A DNA stretch of 64,000 nt, from contig NZ_CP136573.1 of assembly GCF_035194505.1 (NCBI RefSeq), positions 1,909,001-1,973,000 on the forward strand. The letters run 5' to 3'. Made by a program: the position numbers and the translations under genes. The stretch comes from Erythrobacter sp. (GTDB taxonomy: Bacteria; Pseudomonadota; Alphaproteobacteria; Sphingomonadales; Sphingomonadaceae). The notes below the pieces were generated by a model. It was given only the letters and a program-made list of their open reading frames with translations. It was not told the DNA's origin and did no database searches. How positions within the stretch are numbered: position 1 is the first letter of the stretch; each line of letters begins with the position of its first letter. Positions 8,488 to 18,100 of this stretch are shown piece by piece.

Positions 8488-9687
8488 ATGAATGTCCATG
8501 AATATCAGGCCAAGGAACTTCTCGCGAAGCACGGGATCGCGGTTCCGGCGGGCCATGCCGCGCTGAGCGTCGAAGAAGCGGTGGAAGCCGCCAAGAAGCT
8601 CCCCGGGCCGCTCTATGTGGTGAAGGCCCAGATCCACGCCGGTGGCCGCGGCAAGGGCAAGTTCAAGGAACTCGGCCCCGACGCCAAGGGCGGCGTGCGC
8701 CTCGCCAAGAGCCTTGAGGAAGTGGAAGCCCACGCCAAGGAAATGCTCGGCAACACGCTGGTCACCATCCAGACGGGGGATGCGGGCAAGCAGGTGAACC
8801 GCCTCTACATCACCGACGGCGTCGACATCGCCAAGGAATACTACCTCTCGCTGCTGGTTGACCGCGCGACGGGCCGCGTGGCCTTTGTCGTCTCGACCGA
8901 GGGCGGGATGGACATCGAGACCGTGGCGCATGACACGCCCGAACTGATCACCACCTTCAGCGTCGATCCCGCACAGGGCTTCCAGCCGCACCACGGCCGC
9001 GCCGTGGCCTTCGCGCTGAAGCTGACGGGCGATCTCAACAAGCAGGCGCAGAAGCTCGCCAAGCAGCTTTATGACGCCTTCCTCGCCACCGATTGCGAGA
9101 TGCTCGAAATCAACCCGCTGGTGGAAAGCGAAGACGGCAAGCTGCTGGTGCTCGACGCCAAGATGAGCTTCGACGGCAACGCGCTCTATCGCCACCCCGA
9201 CATCGAAGCCCTGCGCGACGAGACCGAGGAAGACCCGGCGGAAGTCGAAGCGTCCGAATATGACCTCGCCTACATCAAGCTCGACGGCAACATCGGCTGC
9301 ATGGTCAATGGCGCAGGCCTCGCCATGGCGACGATGGACATCATCAAGCTCAACGGCGCCTTCCCCGCGAACTTCCTCGACGTGGGCGGCGGCGCCACCA
9401 CCGAGAAGGTGACCGCGGCCTTCAAGATCATCCTCAAGGACCCGGCGGTCGAGGGCATCCTCGTCAACATCTTCGGCGGAATCATGAAGTGCGACGTGAT
9501 CGCCAACGGCATCGTCCAGGCGGCCAAGGACGTGAACCTTCAGGTTCCGCTGGTCGTGCGTCTTGAAGGCACCAACGTGGCCGAAGGCAAGGCAATCCTC
9601 GCCAATTCGGGCCTCGCGATCGTGCCAGCCGACAACCTCGGCGATGCGGCGCAGAAGATTGTCGCGGAAGTGAAGAAGGCCGCGTGA
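8488..9687 (+). CDS. sucC: Succinyl-CoA ligase (ADP-forming) subunit beta
   Basis: TCA-cycle enzyme, 399 residues, full family length. It begins MNVHEYQAKELLAKHG. An ATP-grasp domain follows (QIHAGGRGKGKFKELG), then EINPLV metal-binding residues near 208. The C-terminal ligase domain has GCMVNGAGLAMATMD and NIFGGIMKCD. An AAAGGGA ribosome-binding site lies 8-14 bases upstream. The alpha-subunit gene sucD, commonly adjacent, does not follow; instead a hypothetical exported protein starts in the stop codon. Confidence 0.97.
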   Translation: MNVHEYQAKELLAKHGIAVPAGHAALSVEEAVEAAKKLPGPLYVVKAQIHAGGRGKGKFKELGPDAKGGVRLAKSLEEVEAHAKEMLGNTLVTIQTGDAGKQVNRLYITDGVDIAKEYYLSLLVDRATGRVAFVVSTEGGMDIETVAHDTPELITTFSVDPAQGFQPHHGRAVAFALKLTGDLNKQAQKLAKQLYDAFLATDCEMLEINPLVESEDGKLLVLDAKMSFDGNALYRHPDIEALRDETEEDPAEVEASEYDLAYIKLDGNIGCMVNGAGLAMATMDIIKLNGAFPANFLDVGGGATTEKVTAAFKIILKDPAVEGILVNIFGGIMKCDVIANGIVQAAKDVNLQVPLVVRLEGTNVAEGKAILANSGLAIVPADNLGDAAQKIVAEVKKAA

Positions 9688-10385
9688 TCCGGCGGGTCGG
9701 CGCACTGGCGGCGCTGGCGGCGGGCATCGGTCTATCCGTGCCCGCAGCCGCGCAAGCCCCTGCGGCGACCCCCGCTTTCGCAGGGATGGCCTGCGAACTG
9801 CACGTCTGGGCGCTCGGCCGGCCCAATTTCGTGCCCAAGTCGAACATGATGGTGCGCTACACGCCGCCCACGCCCGAGCAGCTGGCCGACCCCACTTCGA
9901 CGGTGAATATCTTCACCCCCGTGAAGCGCGTCGAAGCGCTGGGCGATGAGCCGCTCAAGGCACTGTTCCCGGGCGCCGCCAGCGTCACGATCACCCGCCA
10001 TTCGGAGGTGATCGACATGGACAAAACCCCGATCAAGTCGATCACCACGCGCCTCACGCCCGGCACCGGCGCGTGCTACGGCGATCTGGTGCTGGCCAAC
10101 ATGTATGCGATTTTCCCCAATCCCAACGCGCCTTACGAGCAATATGGCATCGGCGGCGGGCTGATCGCCTCGGCGATTGCCGGAGGAGACCGGTTGGTGA
10201 TGGACTTCTGGCTCCAGCAATGGCCCGCCATCAAGGGCAAGCCGCAAGTCTTCCGCCGCAAGAACGACACGCCCCTGCCGCACGTCCGCCCTGCATCGGC
10301 AGAGATGGCGGCGGCGGTGAAGGATTCGGCTGACGCGAACCTTGCGATCTTTGCCGAAACGGTCGCCGCGAAGCGCGCCAAATAG
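9684..10385 (+). CDS. Exported hypothetical protein
   Basis: 233 residues starting at GTG in a 4-base overlap with the sucC stop, so it is probably translated by coupling. A signal peptide is predicted (about residues 1-24, ending near AAAQA). The mature part has no motif I recognise. It holds a short tyrosine/proline-rich stretch and two cysteines (about 36 and 131) that could form a periplasmic disulfide. No function is assigned. Confidence 0.8.
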   Translation: MIRRVGALAALAAGIGLSVPAAAQAPAATPAFAGMACELHVWALGRPNFVPKSNMMVRYTPPTPEQLADPTSTVNIFTPVKRVEALGDEPLKALFPGAASVTITRHSEVIDMDKTPIKSITTRLTPGTGACYGDLVLANMYAIFPNPNAPYEQYGIGGGLIASAIAGGDRLVMDFWLQQWPAIKGKPQVFRRKNDTPLPHVRPASAEMAAAVKDSADANLAIFAETVAAKRAK

Positions 10386-10397
10386 GCGCGCCGCCCG

Positions 10398-10919
10398 TCA
10401 TTTGGCGGGGGCAGAGACCCGGCGGAACCGGAACACCAGTTCCTGCGGCTCGGGCTTGGGGCTCTTCATCCGCACCGCCACCACCATGCCGCCATCCTCG
10501 GCGCAGCGATAGGTCAGCGCGTTGAAATAGAGCGCGCAAGGCTCGGCATGGACGAGGCGGAAGGTGACCATCCCGTCCTTGTCCTCCCACCCGGTGAGAT
10601 CGGGGTTGAAGTGCTTGAGCTTCACCACGAGGCTGCCGTCCTGCTCCATCAGATACATGTGCTCGGTGAACATGATGCCGCCCGCGGCGGTTTCCTGCAC
10701 GAAGCTGCCGACCATCGTGTCGCCCGAGGCGGCAAGCCAGCTTTCGTGCGCCTCGGCGCCATTGATGCCGCTCCCGCTCCACGCGCCGACCAGCCATTCG
10801 GCCTGCGCAATCGTGGCGGCAGGTGGAGGCTTGCCCTCCTCGGACAGGCTGGTTTCCTGCGCCGCCAGCGGCCCCGCCGCGACCAGCGCCAGCGCCGCTA
10901 TCCAAACCTTTGCCATCAT
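10398..10919 (-). CDS. Exported DUF6265-like hypothetical protein
   Basis: 173 residues. A signal peptide (about 1-20, ending PLAAQ) is followed by a domain starting AEWLVGAWSG and containing AHESWLAASGDTMVGSFV and GIMFTEHMYL, a pattern typical of DUF6265-like beta-sandwich proteins. Function unknown. ATG 10919 is the first of two adjacent ATGs directly before the signal peptide; a longer in-frame start at 11015 would add a non-hydrophobic leader and is not favoured. Convergent with the preceding gene, 12 bases apart. Confidence 0.75.
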   Translation of the reverse strand: MMAKVWIAALALVAAGPLAAQETSLSEEGKPPPAATIAQAEWLVGAWSGSGINGAEAHESWLAASGDTMVGSFVQETAAGGIMFTEHMYLMEQDGSLVVKLKHFNPDLTGWEDKDGMVTFRLVHAEPCALYFNALTYRCAEDGGMVVAVRMKSPKPEPQELVFRFRRVSAPAK

Positions 10920-11049
10920 CGCCGCATCCCTCCCCGATATACGCCGTATCTTCGCCGGGCCCCGCGCCCCGGCACTCACGAATTGAAGGCTTGACCTGCG
11001 AGTGGTGCAAAGCAAGGGAAAACGACAAACCCACCGCGCGTCGGCTGCT

Positions 11050-11076
11050 TGACGTTTACGTAAACGCTAGCTAGGC
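11050..11076 (+). promoter_or_regulatory. Putative etfBA promoter overlapped by 14-bp palindromic operator
   Basis: A perfect palindrome CGTTTACGTAAACG lies at 11053-11066, 68 bases upstream of etfB. A TTGACG -35-like hexamer (11050-11055) overlaps its left arm, and 17 bases later is a weak -10-like TAGGCG (11071-11076). The palindrome resembles operators of MerR-family regulators (LiuR type) that control branched-chain amino-acid and fatty-acid catabolism, to which ETF is linked. The regulator assignment is inference. Confidence 0.55.
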
Positions 11077-11133
11077 GGGCGACCAAGGCGTCGTCAGGCG
11101 TCACGTGATTCTTTGAGAGGAAGGACAAGCCCC

Positions 11134-11880
11134 ATGAAGATCCTCGTCCCCGTGAAGCGGGTGATCGATTACAACGTCAAGCCGCGGGTCAAGGCCGATG
11201 GCACGGGCGTTGACCTTGCCAACGTCAAGATGAGCATGAACCCGTTCGACGAGATCGCGGTCGAGGAAGCCATCCGCCTCAAGGAAAAGGGCGCGGCTAC
11301 CGAGATCGTCGCTGTCTCCGTCGGCCCGGCCAAGGCGCAGGAAACGCTCCGCACCGCGCTCGCCATGGGTGCTGACCGTGCGATCCTGATCGAGACCGAA
11401 GAAGAGGTCGAGCCGCTGGCCGTCGCCAAGATCCTCAAGGCCATTGCTGACGAAGAGCAGCCGGGCCTCGTGATCCTCGGCAAGCAGTCGATTTCGGACG
11501 ATTCGAACCAGACCGGCCAGATGCTCGCAGCCCTGATGGGCCGTCCGCAGGGCACCTTCGCCAACACCGTCGCCGTCGAAGGCGACAGCGTGGTGGTGAA
11601 GCGCGAAGTCGATGGCGGTCTTCAGACCGTGAAGCTCGCGCTCCCCGCGATCGTCACCACCGACCTTCGCCTCAACGAGCCGCGCTATGCCTCGCTGCCG
11701 AACATCATGAAGGCCAAGCAGAAGCCGCTCGCGACCAAGACCGCTGCCGATTACGGCGTCGATCTGACCCCGCGTCTCAAGACCCTCAAGGTCGCCGAGC
11801 CGCCGGTGCGTCAGGCGGGCGAAAAGGTCGCCGACGTGGCCGCGCTGGTCGAGAAGGTCAAGGCGCTGGGCATCGCGTAA
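11134..11880 (+). CDS. etfB: Electron transfer flavoprotein subunit beta
   Basis: 248 residues. With EtfA it forms the heterodimer that carries electrons from acyl-CoA dehydrogenases to the ETF-ubiquinone oxidoreductase. It starts MKILVPVKRVIDYNVKPR and shows the family signature from VILGKQSISDDSNQTGQMLA to the ETF-beta motif VTTDLRLNEPRYASLPNIMKAK. The ATG at 11134 follows a GAGAGGAAGG ribosome-binding site. etfA follows after 36 bases; co-transcription from the palindromic promoter is likely. Confidence 0.97.
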   Translation: MKILVPVKRVIDYNVKPRVKADGTGVDLANVKMSMNPFDEIAVEEAIRLKEKGAATEIVAVSVGPAKAQETLRTALAMGADRAILIETEEEVEPLAVAKILKAIADEEQPGLVILGKQSISDDSNQTGQMLAALMGRPQGTFANTVAVEGDSVVVKREVDGGLQTVKLALPAIVTTDLRLNEPRYASLPNIMKAKQKPLATKTAADYGVDLTPRLKTLKVAEPPVRQAGEKVADVAALVEKVKALGIA

Positions 11881-11916
11881 GCGCGCCCCGCCGTTCCCAA
11901 TTAGAAGGATTGTCAG

Positions 11917-12846
11917 ATGAACACGCTCGTTCTCGTCGAACATGACAACACCAAGGTGAATGACGCGACCCTCGCGGTCGTCACCGCTGCCGCCAAGCTT
12001 GGCGAAGTCCACCTGCTGGTTGCCGGCCATGGCTGCGGCGCGGTTGCCGATGCGGCGGCCAAGATCGCCGGCGTGGCCAAGGTGCTGGTGGCCGATGATG
12101 CCGCCTACGCCAACGGCCTCGCGGAAAACGTGGCCCCGCTGGCTGCCGGCCTGATGGCGGGCTACGATGCCTTCCTCGCCGCTGCCACCACGCAGGGCAA
12201 GAACGTCGCCCCGCGCGTTGCCGCACACCTCGATGTGATGCAGGTCAGCGAGATCCTGTCGGTCGAAGGCCCCAAGACCTTCACCCGCCCGATCTACGCC
12301 GGCAATGCCATCGCCACGGTCGAATCGACCGATGCCAAGCTGGTGATCACCGTGCGCGGCACCGCCTTCGAAAAGGCCGCGACCGAAGGCGGTTCGGCCG
12401 CTGTCGAAGCCGTGAGCGGTTCGGGTGATGCCGGCACGTCGAGCTTCGTCAGCTCGGAAATCGCCAAGAGCGAGCGTCCGGAACTGACCAGCGCGAAGAT
12501 CATCGTCTCGGGCGGCCGTGCGCTGAAGGACGCGGAAACCTTCGAAGCGACCATCACCCCGCTCGCCGACAAGCTCGGCGCCGCGATCGGTGCGAGCCGT
12601 GCGGCGGTCGATGCGGGCTATGTCCCCAACGACTATCAGGTCGGCCAGACCGGCAAGATCGTCGCGCCAGAAGTCTATATCGCGGTCGGCATCTCGGGCG
12701 CGATCCAGCACCTTGCGGGGATGAAGGACTCGAAGGTCATCATCGCCATCAACAAGGACGAAGACGCCCCGATCTTCCAGGTCGCGGATATCGGCCTCGT
12801 CGCAGATCTCTACGCCGCCGTGCCGGAGCTGACCGGCGCGCTGTAA
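11917..12846 (+). CDS. etfA: Electron transfer flavoprotein subunit alpha
   Basis: 309 residues, normal length. The N-terminal domain is typical. The C-terminal FAD-binding domain is very clear: IIVSGGRALKD near 192, GASRAAVDAGYVPNDYQVGQTGK near 226-248, APEVYIAVGISGAIQHLAGMKDSK, and INKDEDAPIFQVADIGLVADL. Partner of etfB. An AGAAGG ribosome-binding site precedes the ATG. A strong terminator follows 35 bases after the stop. Confidence 0.97.
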   Translation: MNTLVLVEHDNTKVNDATLAVVTAAAKLGEVHLLVAGHGCGAVADAAAKIAGVAKVLVADDAAYANGLAENVAPLAAGLMAGYDAFLAAATTQGKNVAPRVAAHLDVMQVSEILSVEGPKTFTRPIYAGNAIATVESTDAKLVITVRGTAFEKAATEGGSAAVEAVSGSGDAGTSSFVSSEIAKSERPELTSAKIIVSGGRALKDAETFEATITPLADKLGAAIGASRAAVDAGYVPNDYQVGQTGKIVAPEVYIAVGISGAIQHLAGMKDSKVIIAINKDEDAPIFQVADIGLVADLYAAVPELTGAL

Positions 12847-12881
12847 GCCACCTGCTGCTCTAAAGACTTGAGATTGCAAAG

Positions 12882-12919
12882 AACCTCCGGCAAGCTGCGT
12901 GCTTGTCGGGGGTTTTCTT
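12882..12919 (+). terminator. Rho-independent terminator after etfA
   Basis: A 14-bp stem (12882-12895 with 12901-12914; two G-T pairs) and a TGCGT loop are followed by a T-rich tract ending at 12919. The next gene's ATG is the very next base (12920). The only Shine-Dalgarno-like sequence for that gene, GGGGG (12908-12912), lies inside the stem. Confidence 0.85.
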
Positions 12920-13786
12920 ATGCGTCACGCCGTTCTTGCTCTTGCCGCCGCCCTGCCGCTTGCCGCCCCTGCGCAGGCCAAGCCTGTCGACATTGCGCCC
13001 AGCAGCCCGTGGAACGTCGACTTCGGCGCGGACAAATGCCGCCTCGCCCGTTTCTTCGGCGAGGGCGAAAACCGCCACCTGCTGTTCTTCGAGCAATACT
13101 GGCCGGGCGAACGCTTCGGCATGACCGTTGCGGGGCCGTCCTACAAACGCTTCCAGAGCGGCATCCGCACCGACATCCGCTTCTCCGAGGCCCAGAAGCC
13201 GTTCGAGACACGGCCCTTCACCGGCACCGTCGGCGAATATGGCAGCGGAGTGATCTATTCGACACTCAGCCTCGCCAAGGACGAAGCGCGGGAGACCGCA
13301 GAGGACGCCGCCCCTGCCCGCGTGCCGCAGCTCGACAAGGACACCGCCCGGCAGGCCGAATTCGTCTCGATGCGGCAGCGCGGCGACGAGATCCGCCTGC
13401 TCTCCGGCCCGCTCGACGAGGCTTTCGCCGTGCTCGACAATTGCGCACTCGATCTGATCGGCACGTGGGGCCTCGACGTTGCGCAGCACCGCACAGCCAC
13501 CCGCCTGCCGCGCTGGATCAACAAGGATGTCGTCGTGAAGCGGATCGTGGCGGTCTATCCGCGCGAGGCGCTCAACAGCGGCGAGCAAGGCATTATGCGG
13601 ATGCGCGTCACCGTCAGCGAGCAAGGCATGGTCGAGGACTGCACCATCATCAAGGCGACCACGACGGAGCAGCTGGAAAGCCCGGCGTGCAAGGCGATGC
13701 AGGGTGCCCGGTTCGAACCGGCGCTGGATGCCAATGGCAAGCCGATGCGGTCCTACTTCGCGGAAACCATTATCTACGTGATCTAG
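12920..13786 (+). CDS. Exported protein with C-terminal TonB-like domain
   Basis: 288 residues. A signal peptide (about 1-20, ending APAQA) is followed by a ~190-residue unassigned region with two cysteines. The C-terminal ~85 residues resemble a TonB C-terminal domain: AVYPREALNSGEQGIMRMRVTVSEQG and CKAMQGARFEPALDANGKP. Similar domains occur in periplasmic proteins not tied to iron transport, so the role is open. ATG 12920 immediately follows the etfA terminator. A GTG at 12899 lies in the terminator loop and is not favoured. Its stop shares CTAG with the convergent DUF445 gene. Confidence 0.75.
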   Translation: MRHAVLALAAALPLAAPAQAKPVDIAPSSPWNVDFGADKCRLARFFGEGENRHLLFFEQYWPGERFGMTVAGPSYKRFQSGIRTDIRFSEAQKPFETRPFTGTVGEYGSGVIYSTLSLAKDEARETAEDAAPARVPQLDKDTARQAEFVSMRQRGDEIRLLSGPLDEAFAVLDNCALDLIGTWGLDVAQHRTATRLPRWINKDVVVKRIVAVYPREALNSGEQGIMRMRVTVSEQGMVEDCTIIKATTTEQLESPACKAMQGARFEPALDANGKPMRSYFAETIIYVI

Positions 13787-15093
13787 AGCACTTCGCTCAG
13801 CGCGTGCAGCACCATCCCCACCAGCCCGCCCACCAGCGTGCCGTTGATGCGGATGAACTGGAGGTCGCGGCCCACCGCGCCTTCGACGCGGGCGGTGATC
13901 GTGGTCGCGTCCCAGCGCTTGACCGTCTCTGACACCAGCCGCACGATCTGGTCTCCATAGCGGGTGGCCACGCCCACCATGGTGCGGCGGGCGAAGCGGT
14001 TGATCTGGAGTTGCAGACGCTCGTCCGCCTGCAATGCCGCGCCAAGCTCTGCCAGCATGTTGCGCATTTCCTCGCCCATCCCGCTTTCGGGATCGCGCGC
14101 GCGGCGGATCAGCGACTGGCGCATCCGCTCCCACACCCCCGTCCACCACACGGCAACGGCCGGGTTGGCGATCAGATCGCGCTTCATTTCCTCCACCCGC
14201 GCGCGGGTTTCGGGATCGTGCTGCAAGTCCTGCCCGAGCTTCGCCAGCCCCTCCTCGATCTTGCCGCGCAGGGGGTGATCGGGGTTCACCAGCACCTCGG
14301 CGAGCAGCTTGTAGAGCCCGTCAAGCACGCTCGAAGAGATGGTCTTGTCGATCCCCGCCCAGCGCAGCACGCCTGCCACGCGCTGGTGGATGATGTCGCG
14401 GATGGTTTCCTCGTTGTCCTCGAGCGTCAGACCGGCCCAGCGCACGAAACCGTCGATCAGCGGCTGGTGACGCTTGTCGGCCATGGTCGTTTCGATCATC
14501 CGGCCCGCGAGCGGCGCGATGTCGAGTTTGCCGAGCTGGCCGGCAAGGCCCGCGCGCACCTGATTGCCGAGCCGGTCAGGATCGAGCGATTCGAGCACTT
14601 CGGCCAGCAGTTCCGCCGCACCGCTGGTGATGCGCGAACGCTCGTCGATGCTGCCGTCGGCCCCGCGTTCGGGCCCATTTCCCGAGGGGGCGGCGAGGAA
14701 CTCTCCCGCAGCCTTCGCGACATTCATTCCCGACATGCGCCGAGCCACCACGGCAGGGGTGAGGAAGTTCTCGCGCAGGAACTGCGCCATGGTGTCGGCG
14801 ATGCGGTCCTTGTTTTCCGGGATGATCGCCGTGTGCGGGATCGGCAGGCCGAGCGGATGGCGGAACAGCGCCGTCACCGCGAACCAGTCGGCAAGGCCGC
14901 CCACCATCGCCGCTTCGGCAAAGGCGTTGATATAGCCCCACGCCGGGTGCGCTCCGACCAGACCGGTGGTGCTGACGAACACCACCGCCATCGCCACCAG
15001 CATGCCGGTGGCGGTCCAGCGCATCCGGCGGGCGCGATCAACGGTCAGCGGCTGGCCGCCAAAGGTAAGAGGCACGGAGTGACGCATCGCCAT
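13783..15093 (-). CDS. DUF445 (YjiN-like) membrane protein
   Basis: 436 residues. A transmembrane segment (about 28-47) is followed by the conserved AEAAMVGGLADWFAVTALFRHPLGLPIPHTAIIPENKDRI motif region that defines DUF445. A long, largely helical periplasmic or cytoplasmic middle follows, and a C-terminal hydrophobic hairpin (FIRINGTLVGGLVGMVLHAL). Biochemical function is unknown in the family. Its stop codon overlaps the stop of the TonB-domain gene on the other strand by a shared CTAG. The RND permease lies 47 bases upstream on the same strand. Confidence 0.9.
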   Translation of the reverse strand: MAMRHSVPLTFGGQPLTVDRARRMRWTATGMLVAMAVVFVSTTGLVGAHPAWGYINAFAEAAMVGGLADWFAVTALFRHPLGLPIPHTAIIPENKDRIADTMAQFLRENFLTPAVVARRMSGMNVAKAAGEFLAAPSGNGPERGADGSIDERSRITSGAAELLAEVLESLDPDRLGNQVRAGLAGQLGKLDIAPLAGRMIETTMADKRHQPLIDGFVRWAGLTLEDNEETIRDIIHQRVAGVLRWAGIDKTISSSVLDGLYKLLAEVLVNPDHPLRGKIEEGLAKLGQDLQHDPETRARVEEMKRDLIANPAVAVWWTGVWERMRQSLIRRARDPESGMGEEMRNMLAELGAALQADERLQLQINRFARRTMVGVATRYGDQIVRLVSETVKRWDATTITARVEGAVGRDLQFIRINGTLVGGLVGMVLHALSEVL

Positions 15094-15140
15094 GCTGGCA
15101 CTCTAGCCCGCCAAGGGCGGCCGCGTCACGCTTTTGTCGC

Positions 15141-18100
15141 TCACTCGGCCGGCTCGCCCCCCGGCGGCAGGCGCCGCGCGGGGATCGGCTTGGCGCCGCC
15201 GGGCAGGCCCGGGAAGGGCAGATCCGGCACCACGTCGCCCAGCGGCCGGGTGTCGTCGCCCGGCTTGTAGGTCAGCATCCGCGCCCGCAGCCACGGCCCG
15301 ACGCGCTTTTCAACGCCATCGGCAAGGCTGAAACCGGCCGGCACGATCAGCAGCGTCAGCAGGGTCGAGAGGATCAGGCCCCCGATCACCACCCAGCCCA
15401 TCGGTTCACGCCACGCGCCGTCGCCACCGCCGAAATAGCCGTTGAGCACCACCGGCACCATGCCTGCGGTCATCGCGATGGTGGTCATCACGATCGGCTG
15501 GGCGCGCTTGTGACCCGCGTCCATGATCGCTTCGAGCTTGGGCACGCCCTTGGCCATTTCCTCGATCGCGAAGTCGATCAGCAGGATCGAGTTCTTCGAC
15601 ACGATGCCGAGCAGCAGCAGGATGCCGATATAGACCGGCATGGACTGCGCCTGGCCCAGCAGCCAGATGATCAGCACCCCGCCCAGCGGCGCGAGCGCCA
15701 GCGAGGTCATGTTGACCAGCGGGCTCATCAACCGCTTGTAGAGCAGCACCAGCACCGCAAACACCAGCAGCACGCCGGCAATGATCGCGATGATGAGGTT
15801 GGTGACGAGTTCGGCCTGCCACTGCTCTTCGCCCACCACATCGCGGATCACCCCGAGCGGCAGGTTCTGGAGCACCGGCAGCGCGTCGATCTGCTTCTGC
15901 GCCTCGCCCTTCAATACGCCCGCGGCCAGATCCGCCCCCACCAGCACGCGGCGGTTCTGGTTATAGCGCTGGATCGCGGTCGGGCCGGAACCGAAGGTGA
16001 TGTCGGCCACGCGGCTCAGCGGCACCGAACCGCCATTATTGGTGGGCACCGGCAGGTTGCCGATGGTGTTGAAGTCGCTGCGCGCTTCCTGCGACAGGCG
16101 CACCTTGATCGGGATCTGGCGATCGGTGAGGGAGAAGCGTGCGGCGTTCTGCTCGATCTCGCCCAGCGTCGCGATGCGGATGGTCTGCGACAGCGCCGCC
16201 GTGGTGACGCCGAGCTCGGCGGCCAGTTTTGCGCGCGGGGTGATGATGATTTCCGGGCGGTTGAGATCGGCGCTGATACGCGGGGCAACCAGCGTCTTCA
16301 GGCCCTTCATTTCCTCGACCAGCCGGGCTGCGGTCTGCTCCAGCTTTACAGGGTCAGACCCCGCCAGCATCACGGTCATGTCGCGGCCCGAGCCGAACCC
16401 GGCGCGCTGCGACTGGAAGCGGACGCGGGCATCGGGAATCTGGGCCAGAACCGGGGCGAGATCGCGCTCGAATTCGATCGAGGAGCGGGCGCGGTCCTCG
16501 TAGAGCTTGACGAAGATTGCCGAGCTTTCGCCCAGACGGGTGCGTTGGAGCAGGCGCTCGACCTCGGGCTCCTGCTTCAGACGCTCGGCAACGGAGTTCA
16601 CGATGCGGCGGTTCTGGGCGAGCGAGGTGCCGGGCACGGTCTCGATCTCGACGCGGCTGTTCTCGCTGTCGATGCTCGGCTGGAACTGCGCGGGGATCTG
16701 GCCGAACAGCATGATCGTCATCAGGAACGAGAACCAGCCGATCGACAGCATCCACAGGCGGTGGTCATAGAACCGCGCGGTCAGCCAGCGCGTGCCCTCT
16801 GCCAGCCGTCCGCTGCCGTTTCCGGGCAGTTCGAACAGGCGGAAGGTCATCAGACCCGCGAAGAACGCGATGCCCGAGACCAGCAGCACCTGCACGATCT
16901 CGAAGATCTTGGAGACCAGCTTGAAGATGAAGGAGGTGGGATCGCTCGAGATCGCCTGAGCAACCGCTTTGGGAATCTCCAGGCCGGCAATGCCATTCCA
17001 CACCGGGGCAATGCCTGCCCCGGTCAGGATCGCGCCCGAGACCGAGCCGGTGAAGCTTTCGAACAGGGCGAGGGCGGTGACCAGCAACAGCGCCAGCACC
17101 ATCAGCAGCAGGGACGGGACGTAGAGCAGCTTGCGGCGCGGAGCGGCAAGCCCGGCCCGGCGCAGCGCCATCCTGCGGGTGTCGAGCGTCCATGCCAGCA
17201 CGCGCATATAGGCGTCGATCATCGGGCCGCCGCCATGCTCGGCCATGCCCTTGGCCTTGAGGAAGTAGGCGGCCATCAGCGGCGTGATCATGCGCGCCAC
17301 CGCGAGGCTCATCAGCACCGCGACCACCACGGTGATCCCGAAGTTCTGGAAGAACTGGCCCGCAATGCCCGGCATCAGGCCGACCGGCAGGAACACCGCG
17401 ACAATGCAGAAGCTGGTCGCCACCACCGGCAGGCCGATCTCGTCCGCCGCGTCGATCGAGGCCTGATAGGCGGTCTTGCCCATGCGCATATGGCGCACGA
17501 TGTTCTCGATCTCCACGATCGCATCGTCGACCAGCACGCCCGCCACCAGCGCCAGTGCCAGCAGCGAGAGGAAGTTGAGGTTGAACCCGAGCAGATCCAT
17601 GAACCAGAAGGTCGGGATCGCGGAGAGCGGGATCGCCACGGCGGAGATGAAGGTCGCACGCCAGTCGCGCAGGAACATGAACACCACGACCACGGCCAGC
17701 ACCGCACCCTCGACCAGCGCCCAGATCGAGCTTTCGTACTGGCTGCGGGTGTAGGTGGTGGTGGTCGAGAGCTTGATGAACTTCACGCCCTCGGTCTCGG
17801 CCTCGATCTTGTCCATTTCCGCGAGCGCGGCGTCATAGACGGCAAGGTCCGAAGCCCCGCGCGCACGGCTCATCGCGAAGTTGACGACTTCCTTGCCGTT
17901 CACTTCGCTGATCGAGGTACGCTCGGAGAAGCCGTCGCGCACCGTGGCGACGTCGGCGAGGCGAACGGTGCGCCCGCCGCCCAGCTGGATCTGCATCTGC
18001 GAGAGGGCATAGGCATCGTCGGAATTGCCCAGCACGCGCAGCGACTGGCGCGTGCCGCCGATCTCCGCAAGGCCGCCCGCCGCATCGACATTGACCTGCC

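Noticed and set aside
8374..9705. N-terminal extension of the CysQ-type phosphatase antisense to sucC
   Set aside because: The frame stays open by chance; the conserved protein starts at ATG 8373.
11101..12879. 592-codon minus-strand frame opposite etfBA
   Set aside because: Spans two well-supported genes and the gap between them; antisense composition only.
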